Assembly (NCBI GenBank): GCA_012842105.1
Contig: DUTL01000041.1
Span: 1-11,195 of the forward strand
Direction: 5' to 3'
DNA length: 11,195 nucleotides
From: Candidatus Fermentithermobacillaceae bacterium
GTDB lineage: Bacteria; Bacillota; Sulfobacillia; Fermentithermobacillales; Fermentithermobacillaceae
Shown: positions 6,193 through 11,195 of the stretch, one piece after another
Position numbering within the stretch: the first letter of the stretch is position 1
Layout of the letters: each line of letters opens with the position of its first letter
Notes under the pieces: model-generated
What the model saw: the letters and a program-made list of their open reading frames with translations, nothing else
Database searches by the model: none
What the model was told of the DNA's origin: nothing
Position numbers and translations under genes: made by a program

Positions 6193-6249
6193 CACAGATT
6201 ACAGCGGAGTGCAGCAGTTCTCCGCAAGTGGATTATCACAGATCGCGGA
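6193..6249. repeat. Degenerate short repeat (CACAGAT...GCGGA) in the PAP2-DUF1177 gap
   Basis: CACAGATTACAGCGGA starts at 6193 and CACAGATCGCGGA at 6237, 44 bases apart. Between and overlapping them GCGGAG (6204-6209) and CTCCGC (6220-6225) form a perfect 6-base-pair stem with a ten-base loop, which could weakly terminate transcription of the PAP2 gene. The strings resemble the degenerate CACAGATTA-type intergenic repeats seen in many bacterial genomes. Confidence 0.35.
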
Positions 6250-6253
6250 TTTC

Positions 6254-7135
6254 TCACGAATCGCAAGTTCCATTGCGGGCCTGCCATCCAAGTTTCACAA
6301 ACACGAAAGGGGCGCCGTAGCTTACCCATAAAGCAACCAGTGCGTACCGTACAATGTCAAGTATTCCTGATTCAGGATGTATGACATTGAACACGGCCTT
6401 AAGGCCGTATCGCAGAACCGCAAACCCTGCAGTTCCAAGTACACCTTTAGCGCATTGCACTCTTGTACTCGCTTTCTCTGTCCACATAAGATAGCGCTCA
6501 TCAAGATACCTACCTAACGGCAGCCCTACAAGAAGCCCCGCCAGCATACCTGAATCGCCTCTGGGATGCATCCAATACATTAGCAAAGGAACAAGCGTAG
6601 CAAACACCAATCTGAGTTCAACAGGCCATTTGGTTTCATCATAGCCGCGAAAAACAAGTTTCCAGAGGCCAATCCACAGTAACGCGATGACAAAGCCTCC
6701 TACCACATCAATTGGCCAATGCACGTTCAGGTAAATCCTAGATGCAGCCACCATCACAATGATAATTCCGGTCATCACATAAAAGCCTTTTTTTCGCACT
6801 TCATGGCTGAGCCATCCCCAAAATGTGGTCGTACCCTGAGCATGGCCGCTGGGAAACGAAAATCCGCCACCCGTTTCCGGGTATATGACCCTGAGTTTGC
6901 CATACGGTGTAGGCCGGGGTGTTGAAAAAACGAATTTCAACCAGCTGTTCACAAACATAGATGACAAGAACACCATTCCCAGCCTGTATCCTTTGCGTTT
7001 ATCCCAAACCCAATAGGTAAACGCCAGGGCAATGCCGTAGAAAAACTCGGAGCCAATGCTGGTAATCATGTATACAAGTTTATCAACAGCCGGAGAGCCG
7101 AGGCCTTGAAGAAACTCGGCCCAAGAAGTCGCCAT
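6254..7135 (-). CDS. PAP2 family membrane phosphatase
   Basis: A 293-residue integral membrane protein of the PAP2/phosphatidic-acid phosphatase superfamily, which removes phosphate from lipid phosphates such as undecaprenyl pyrophosphate or phosphatidate at the outer face of the membrane. Seen, with ATG 7135 as start: motif 1 KFVFSTPRP (K67, R74, P75), motif 2 PSGH (95-98), motif 3 SRIYLNVHWPID (S132, R133, H139, D143), all catalytic residues present. Several hydrophobic helices surround them and an unusually long C-terminal extension (about 160-293) holds further membrane helices. I chose ATG 7135 because an upstream ATG at 7195 has no ribosome binding site and adds only a basic 20-residue stretch, while AGAGTGG precedes 7135. 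Substrate unknown. Confidence 0.87.
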   Translation of the reverse strand: MATSWAEFLQGLGSPAVDKLVYMITSIGSEFFYGIALAFTYWVWDKRKGYRLGMVFLSSMFVNSWLKFVFSTPRPTPYGKLRVIYPETGGGFSFPSGHAQGTTTFWGWLSHEVRKKGFYVMTGIIIVMVAASRIYLNVHWPIDVVGGFVIALLWIGLWKLVFRGYDETKWPVELRLVFATLVPLLMYWMHPRGDSGMLAGLLVGLPLGRYLDERYLMWTEKASTRVQCAKGVLGTAGFAVLRYGLKAVFNVIHPESGILDIVRYALVALWVSYGAPFVFVKLGWQARNGTCDS

Positions 7136-7394
7136 ATTGCTACCACTCTTTCTCTTTCCATTGCTTAATTTTTTTACCCGGGTTGATACGCACATTTATT
7201 AGCATAATTCATACTGGAACACAAATGCACGGGCAATTGCTGATCGCCGGTTGCGCCGGCTGCTCCGCGTCAAGCAAATTAACCCAATTGCTCCGGTTTC
7301 TCCGGTTACCCCGAAACGCTCCCGGCACTCTGAGTGATATGGCGGCGGAGAGCCTCTTTGCCTCGAAAGTGTCACCTGCGGCCCGCCTGTTTCC
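7136..7394. other. Gap between the LD-carboxypeptidase and PAP2 genes
   Basis: 259 bases with no supported gene. It contains a small GC stem, GCCGG (7246-7250) facing CCGGC (7256-7260); the self-complementary GCAATTGC (7233-7240); and two close copies of TCCGGTTT/TCCGGTTA (around 7291-7307). No convincing promoter for the PAP2 gene and no T-run terminator for the carboxypeptidase gene was found. Confidence 0.4.
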
Positions 7395-8447
7395 TTAAGT
7401 AATATGCCGGCAGAGGGCGTTTTCCGGGAAACATATCCTGGGCGGACGGCTGCCATCTGAAGAAACTTCAATGTGCACTTTGGCGCCCAAAGGCAGGGTA
7501 GCGTTGAATTTCCCATGCCCTGCCGGCACGTTTGTTATACACGGCTTGCCGGTTCCGGTAAAATACTGCTCCAATACTTCATCCACTGTAAATGACGGCC
7601 TTTCAGGATCAGCTTCGCAACCGGTAAAGCCCCCAACACAAAACCCTGCTGCGTCACTCAATTTCCCGGAAAGTTCGAGCTGGCATAGCATTCGGTCCAC
7701 CCTGTAAGGTTTCTCCCCGACTTCTTCCAGAAACAACACTTTTCCCCTGGTATCAATTTCCCACGCAGTGCCTATTGTCGAAGCAATCAAAGACAGATTG
7801 CCGCCAATAAGCCTCCCCTGAGCTTCACCGGGTTCAAGGGCCACAAGTTTCTGGCTGGTAGGGGCGCACTTCCGGGGCTTCTGGCCCCCGGCTCCCCCGA
7901 AGGCATCTTCCTCATCGCCTTTACCTGGAACGTTTTCTTCGACCGCGGGCATATGTAAATCGCCTGATGGCCACAGGCCGAATAGAGTCTCTGTTAACAT
8001 CCTACGGTTATACTTGCCCATCTCAGGCGCCCAAATCTCTGCCACCGGCCCGTGGAAGGTTGTGAGCCCGGCCTCTTTCCAAAAAGCCAGGTGCAACGCT
8101 GTAATATCCGAGTATCCGAGCAAAATTTTGGGGTTTTCCCTGATGCAGTCAAAGTCCAGGTAAGAAAGAATGCGCATAGCTCCATATCCACCCCGGGCAG
8201 CAATAACTGCTTTCACTTCAGGATCTGCCCAAGCCGTCATGATATCCCTGGCCCTTTCTTCATCTGATCCTGCAAGGTATCCCCAGCGATGCATCACTGA
8301 AGGCCCAACCTTAACTTGAAGCCCAAGCGACTCGAAGAAACGTATCCCGCGTTCAAGAGACCGCCTGCCGGCAACACCGGACGGCGCCACAATGGCTACC
8401 GTATCTCCCTGCTTTAGAGCCTGAGGTTTTACCGGATCGGTATTCAC
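7395..8447 (-). CDS. LD-carboxypeptidase (peptidase family S66)
   Basis: A 350-residue serine peptidase of family S66 (LdcA/MccF), which cleaves the L-Lys(or diaminopimelate)-D-Ala bond of murein tetrapeptides during recycling, or peptide-nucleotide antibiotics in MccF members. Seen: AIVAPSG (18-24), VIAARGGYGAMRIL (81-94), GYSDIT (111-116) with nucleophile S113, GGNLSLI (215-221), the FLEEVGEKPYRVDR stretch (239-252) holding the catalytic Glu, and PAGHGKFNATLPLG (308-321) with H311. An acidic, Gly-rich stretch at about 170-200 is longer than in typical members. No signal peptide is visible, so it acts in the cytosol. A strong GGGAGGAG precedes the ATG. It lies 157 bases after the ABC permease. 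Confidence 0.9.
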   Translation of the reverse strand: MNTDPVKPQALKQGDTVAIVAPSGVAGRRSLERGIRFFESLGLQVKVGPSVMHRWGYLAGSDEERARDIMTAWADPEVKAVIAARGGYGAMRILSYLDFDCIRENPKILLGYSDITALHLAFWKEAGLTTFHGPVAEIWAPEMGKYNRRMLTETLFGLWPSGDLHMPAVEENVPGKGDEEDAFGGAGGQKPRKCAPTSQKLVALEPGEAQGRLIGGNLSLIASTIGTAWEIDTRGKVLFLEEVGEKPYRVDRMLCQLELSGKLSDAAGFCVGGFTGCEADPERPSFTVDEVLEQYFTGTGKPCITNVPAGHGKFNATLPLGAKVHIEVSSDGSRPPRICFPENALCRHIT

Positions 8448-8510
8448 TGGCCCTCTCCTCCCTACCTTGATGTGTTTCGCAGTTAATTCTCCAATCGTTT
8501 CTTGTATGTC

Positions 8511-8554
8511 CCGGGCCTATTGATGCCCGGTCCGTAGCCCGGCAAGCCGGGTAC
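8511..8554 (-). terminator. Tandem GC hairpins after the ABC permease gene
   Basis: CCGGGC (8511-8516) faces GCCCGG (8525-8530) around an eight-base loop; immediately beside it CCCGG (8538-8542) faces CCGGG (8547-8551) with outer pairs GTA/TAC. They lie about 50-95 bases after the permease stop and before the carboxypeptidase gene. There is no T run, so they may be attenuating or RNA-stabilising structures rather than a true terminator. Confidence 0.3.
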
Positions 8555-8604
8555 CCCATGTGCGCCGGATGAAGCATTTAGGACCGTCCCCAACGTTTCA
8601 TCAC

Positions 8605-9378
8605 CTAGTACTGCCCCAGCAGCCCCATTGCCTTCGCTTTGTTTTCGGCTAAAGCAAACAGGCCAAGCCCGGCTCCCAAATAAACAACTGTGACAGCCGC
8701 AAACACAGTGAGGTGCCCGGCCGGAGCCTGTGTAATCTTCATCCCTTTCATCATTATTTCCTGCAAAAGATGCTGCCCCATTGTAAACGGAAGGTATTTT
8801 GCCCAGGGAAAACTGGCCCACGGTATCATGAACAGGCCAATTACACCAAAAGTTACAATCTGAAAGAATGATTGAATTCGTTTAAAAATCAGTGCAAGGC
8901 CGGCAAGGGCAAACCCAAGCCCACACGCCTGAATATATACTGCGATGAACACAGGCAGAATGCTCAACATGTCGAGGTTCAGTTTTTGCCCGGTTGTAAA
9001 CATCATAATGGCAGTTATGACAGAGATCATCGCTAGATTCAGCAAGGAGTTCAAACTCTGAGAGAAGAAGGCCAGCCATTTGTAGCCCACCGGGCTCAAA
9101 TAGAGCTGCTCCAGAGTCCCGGTCTGGGCCTCGCTCGCTACGTTATAGGCAAGGTCCTGATACCCAACGAGCACGATCATCCAGATAATATATCCGGTGA
9201 ATAGCCCTTCCAGTGTTCCGCCGAGGTCTAATGCCCCTGCCCCCACAGCCCTGACTCCGTAGAACATGAGCAAGAATACAATGTACATAGTGATTACGGC
9301 GGAAAAGAAGTTGAAAAGGTACCTCATTGCCAGTGTAAACGTCTGCCGCCATGACGCTTTGAGTGCAATCAGCCACAT
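8605..9378 (-). CDS. ABC-2 type transporter permease
   Basis: A 257-residue membrane protein with about six hydrophobic segments (near 15-40, 60-80, 105-130, 140-165, 170-195, 228-250), the layout of ABC-2 exporter permeases. Seen: EAQTGTLEQLYLSPVGYKW (about 83-101), matching the conserved GTLEQL-SP coupling region of this class, and FFQIVTFGVIGLFMIPWASFPWAKYLPFTMGQHLLQ ahead of the last helix. Its ATG lies inside the end of the ATPase gene, overlapping by 10 bases, so the two are translationally coupled. Substrate unknown; small lipophilic compound, lipid or antimicrobial export are all possible. Confidence 0.87.
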   Translation of the reverse strand: MWLIALKASWRQTFTLAMRYLFNFFSAVITMYIVFLLMFYGVRAVGAGALDLGGTLEGLFTGYIIWMIVLVGYQDLAYNVASEAQTGTLEQLYLSPVGYKWLAFFSQSLNSLLNLAMISVITAIMMFTTGQKLNLDMLSILPVFIAVYIQACGLGFALAGLALIFKRIQSFFQIVTFGVIGLFMIPWASFPWAKYLPFTMGQHLLQEIMMKGMKITQAPAGHLTVFAAVTVVYLGAGLGLFALAENKAKAMGLLGQY

Positions 9379-10370
9379 AAGCCATTCTCCCTTCTCACAA
9401 TCTCCAAGAAAGCTCTTTCCAGGTCGACCTGCTCCTGAGTAATCGACTCAATGGGCGCCCCTGACTTCCTGAGCGTTTCTATCAGCTCATATATTTCAAA
9501 GGGATTCTTGAAATCGACAGCAATTTCTATGGTGTTAGGGGTTTCGCTTATCTCAGCCTGTGGGAAACCGCTGTTTATCTCCGCCAGTAACGACTCTGCA
9601 TGCTGCATGTTGGTGTTTTGAGATATCACGATTCTGTAGTTCCTGGTTCTAAACAGGGACAGAAGGCCATCAATGCTCTCATCGGTAACAATTCTGCCTC
9701 CGGAAATAATGATCACACGATCGCAAACGTCCTGAATAACTTTCATGTCATGGCTGGATACCACAATAGTCCGTTCTTCCTCTGATTGGAGGCTCCGAAG
9801 CGCCGCCCGTAACTCATACGAAGATTCGACGTCCAACCCAAGAGTGGGCTCGTCCAGGAATACCAGGGGCGTCTTCTTGGCAAGAGCACATGCAACTGCA
9901 GTTTTCTGTTTGTAACCGCTGGAAAGGTTTCTCACTTCCGTATTTCGCTTATCTTGGAGTTTCAGAACCTCTAGCAAGTATTCGAAGTAGTCTTTTTCCT
10001 TGGTGGCTGAAACCCCATGAATCCCGGCGAAGAACCGAATGTTCTCCCATACGGTCAGACGCCAGTATGTGTTTCGCGCTCCTTCTAACACTGCGGCCAT
10101 CTGCTTCATGGCCTCCCTGTGATTCCTGGCGCAATCAATGCCGTCGACGGTGACTGTGCCTGAATCGGGTTTTACCAGGCCTAGAATCGATTTTATGGTT
10201 GTAGTCTTGCCCGCCCCGTTTGGGCCGAGAAAACCAACCATCTCTCCTTCAGCCACGGAAAACGATATGTCCTTAATGGCTTCCACTTTGCGTTTCTTGT
10301 CTATGAAGGTCTTTCTCAAGCCTTGAACGTCAAGATAACACTCGCTTTCCCGGCGTGGTGGACTTGGCAT
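9369..10370 (-). CDS. ABC transporter ATP-binding protein
   Basis: A 333-residue ABC ATPase that powers the neighbouring ABC-2 permease. Seen: Walker A GPNGAGKTT (49-57), signature LSSGYKQK (149-156), Walker B LVFLDEPTLGLD (169-180), H-loop SSHD (205-208) with H207. At the Q-loop position the sequence reads AAVLEGARN (92-100), with Glu where Gln is usual, followed by YWRLTVWEN, a pattern known in some exporter ATPases. After the nucleotide-binding domain an about 90-residue C-terminal domain (about 240-333) is present, as in several drug/lantibiotic exporter ATPases. ATG with GAGGTGA upstream; a promoter (10405-10433) precedes it. Substrate unknown. Confidence 0.92.
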   Translation of the reverse strand: MPSPPRRESECYLDVQGLRKTFIDKKRKVEAIKDISFSVAEGEMVGFLGPNGAGKTTTIKSILGLVKPDSGTVTVDGIDCARNHREAMKQMAAVLEGARNTYWRLTVWENIRFFAGIHGVSATKEKDYFEYLLEVLKLQDKRNTEVRNLSSGYKQKTAVACALAKKTPLVFLDEPTLGLDVESSYELRAALRSLQSEEERTIVVSSHDMKVIQDVCDRVIIISGGRIVTDESIDGLLSLFRTRNYRIVISQNTNMQHAESLLAEINSGFPQAEISETPNTIEIAVDFKNPFEIYELIETLRKSGAPIESITQEQVDLERAFLEIVRRENGLCG

Positions 10371-10404
10371 TCAATATCACCTCAATCTTCCAGAGTTCGA
10401 TGCC

Positions 10405-10433
10405 ATTCTTACACACTACATTAACGTTGTCAA
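10405..10433 (-). promoter_or_regulatory. Predicted sigma-A promoter of the ABC transporter operon
   Basis: On the minus strand a perfect TTGACA (-35, 10433-10428) is followed after exactly 17 bases by AAGAAT (-10, 10410-10405, 4 of 6). Predicted start near 10398, about 28 bases before the ABC ATPase ATG. The inverted repeat at 10453-10464 lies 19 bases upstream of the -35, a position for an activator. Confidence 0.55.
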
Positions 10434-10449
10434 CTGTTTGTTTAAAACT

Positions 10450-10461
10450 ATTAAGGTACAC
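10450..10461 (+). repeat. ATTAAGGTACAC, first copy, with dyad AAGGT/ACCTT
   Basis: This 12-mer recurs at 10511-10522 with one change. Here it is part of an inverted repeat: AAGGT (10453-10457) and ACCTT (10460-10464) around two bases, followed by TAA and preceded by TT. Candidate operator for the divergent pair of genes. Confidence 0.4.
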
Positions 10462-10510
10462 CTTTAAGTTATTTATTTTGCCCGCCTAAGCCCTGCCAGT
10501 CGAAATGTAC

Positions 10511-10522
10511 ATTAAGGTATAC
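10511..10522 (+). repeat. ATTAAGGTATAC, second copy
   Basis: Eleven of 12 bases match the copy at 10450-10461, 61 bases away (about six helical turns, same face). The inverted half is degenerate (GCCT in place of ACCTT). It sits 49 bases upstream of the -35 of the + strand promoter. Confidence 0.35.
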
Positions 10523-10571
10523 GCCTGTTATCGTTTCCGGCACCGGGAACGCCTGCATATATTGACCCGTA

Positions 10572-10600
10572 TTGACGCAACATGGAAGTAGTCTTTCAAT
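10572..10600 (+). promoter_or_regulatory. Predicted promoter of the PF11449 exporter gene
   Basis: TTGACG (10572-10577, 5 of 6) and TTCAAT (10595-10600, 4 of 6) are spaced by exactly 17 bases. Predicted start near 10607, which gives a leader of about 95 bases containing the two hairpins. Confidence 0.4.
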
Positions 10601-10605
10601 GGCTT

Positions 10606-10675
10606 CTGGCGGGATAGGAAACCGCCAGCCTAGTTTCAAGGCCTTTCTCTGCGGAGGGTTAGCTGGCCGAAACTA
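10606..10675 (+). promoter_or_regulatory. Two-hairpin leader of the exporter gene (possible RNA regulator)
   Basis: Hairpin 1: CTGGCGG (10606-10612) pairs perfectly with CCGCCAG (10622-10628) around GATAGGAAA. Hairpin 2: TAGTTTC (10631-10637) pairs perfectly with GAAACTA (10669-10675); after an AA bulge GGCC (10640-10643) pairs with GGCC (10665-10668), and an inner CTC-TGCG-GAG stem caps it. They are separated by only two bases and end 13 bases before the ribosome binding site GGAGG (10688-10692). I recognise no known riboswitch consensus (not cobalamin, TPP, Mn yybP-ykoY or NiCo by the motifs I can recall). Confidence 0.45.
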
Positions 10676-10701
10676 TCTGTTCTTTACGGAGGATCGCTTG
10701 T

Positions 10702-11195
10702 TTGGAACTACAGATGCTTGAGCACTTACGGGACGTTTTAAATGAGAGCCTGACACACACGGCGCTAATGCTGCCGTTCTTGTTCCTGGTTTTCCTTGTT
10801 GTTGAAACAGTGTCCCATAGAACAACATCATCCAAAATAAGCAGGGCTTTTTCCCAGCCTTTTCTCGGCCCGGTCGCTGCTGCCACCCTTGGCCTGATTC
10901 CTCAATGCGGCTTTTCTGTAATAGCGACCACTCTTTTTCTTGAGGGAATGATCCCAATGGGCTCCCTGCTCTCTGCCTATATTTCCACCTCCGACGAAGC
11001 GTTGCCTATTATGCTCGCAGACAGGGCCTCTTTGCCATGGGTAGTGCCTCTCCTCGCCACGAAATTAGTTTGGGGAGCGGCAGCCGGTATATGCATCAAT
11101 ACGGCAATCATGCACAGGAAAAACTCCAAGGCAAAGTTTGAAACAGATAAAGCACCGGGCCAAGTATCTTCAATAGAATCAGATACGCAACCCCC
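10702..11195 (+). CDS. PF11449-type putative heavy-metal/arsenic exporter, N-terminal part (3' end outside window)
   Basis: The first 164 residues of a membrane protein of the ArsP_2/PF11449 family (putative 10-helix heavy-metal exporter, also annotated as arsenic efflux or putative manganese transporter). Seen: a first helix at LMLPFLFLVFLVVETV, then GPVAAATLGLIPQCGFSVIATTLFLEG with the hallmark PQCGFS, MGSLLSAYISTSDEALPIML with the hallmark STSDEA, a fourth hydrophobic stretch VPLLATKLVWGAAAGICIN, and a polar linker. The frame is open to the window's end and closed upstream by a TAG at 10660. I chose TTG 10702 because GGAGG ends 9 bases before it; the ATG at 10714 is 21 bases away, too far. 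The exported metal is not determined. Confidence 0.82.
   Translation, partial: MELQMLEHLRDVLNESLTHTALMLPFLFLVFLVVETVSHRTTSSKISRAFSQPFLGPVAAATLGLIPQCGFSVIATTLFLEGMIPMGSLLSAYISTSDEALPIMLADRASLPWVVPLLATKLVWGAAAGICINTAIMHRKNSKAKFETDKAPGQVSSIESDTQP

Larger units (their letters stand above)
10371..10701. other. Divergent control region between the ABC operon and the metal-exporter gene
   Basis: 331 bases without a gene. It holds outward-facing promoters for both flanking genes, two copies of ATTAAGGTAYAC, and a two-hairpin leader on the + side, all listed separately. AT-rich near 10434-10480, then of ordinary composition. A stray TTGACC (10562-10567) has no matching -10. Confidence 0.6.

Noticed and set aside
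7246..7260. GCCGG/CCGGC stem as a terminator of the carboxypeptidase gene
   Set aside because: Only five pairs, about 135 bases after the stop, and no T run on the minus strand.
7199..7516. 105-codon minus strand frame over the end of the carboxypeptidase gene and the following gap
   Set aside because: Overlaps the S66 frame at its 5' end and gives no recognisable protein; no start signal.
10659..10957. Minus strand frames over the start of the exporter gene
   Set aside because: Antisense to the + strand PF11449 frame, which has PQCGFS and STSDEA hallmarks and a good Shine-Dalgarno site.

Overview
The window looks like a chromosomal segment of a strictly anaerobic, endospore-lineage Clostridia bacterium (Bacillota), perhaps Peptococcaceae or Thermoanaerobacterales-like. 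That placement is an inference from gene content: FeoB/FeoA, a DUF134-Mrp-NifX-like trio, a 2,4-diaminopentanoate dehydrogenase-like enzyme, AroM plus DUF1177, a PF11449 metal exporter. It also rests on purine-rich Shine-Dalgarno sites, GTG/TTG starts and a base composition near 50% GC by eye. No rRNA, tRNA, CRISPR array, transposase or phage gene is visible.

Left block (1-2818, + strand): the C-terminal part of FeoB, then FeoA, then after a 233-base regulatory gap a DUF134 helix-turn-helix/zinc-ribbon protein, an Mrp-type P-loop ATPase and a small NifX/NafY-like protein. Together they form a ferrous-iron uptake and iron-sulfur/metallocofactor handling block. The DUF134 gene has a good promoter whose predicted start point lies in a 22-base near-perfect palindrome, suggesting a repressor-controlled and possibly autoregulated unit.

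Middle block (2819-6102): a 392-base gap with a weak terminator hairpin and a 15-base dyad precedes a DapB-fold dehydrogenase on the + strand. It is convergent, across two GC-rich hairpins, with AroM and DUF1177 genes on the - strand. AroM carries the two cysteines expected of the Asp/Glu racemase superfamily. The three genes suggest an amino-acid or peptide catabolic set whose substrate is unknown. The AroM start codon lies in a tandem 12-base duplication that also creates a short overlapping upstream reading frame.

Right block (6254-10370, - strand): an ABC exporter pair (ATPase and ABC-2 permease, overlapping by 10 bases), a peptidase S66 LD-carboxypeptidase and a PAP2-family membrane phosphatase, a set with an envelope flavour. 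The ABC pair has a recognisable promoter (TTGACA / AAGAAT, 17-base spacing).

Right edge (10371-11195): a divergent control region with two copies of ATTAAGGTAYAC, a second promoter and a two-hairpin leader. It leads into a + strand gene that runs off the window and encodes a PF11449 (ArsP_2-like) putative heavy-metal exporter, starting at TTG. Nothing here is a clearly new system. The best candidates for novelty are the structured leader of the exporter gene, the DUF134 operator, and the AroM/DUF1177/dehydrogenase cluster.
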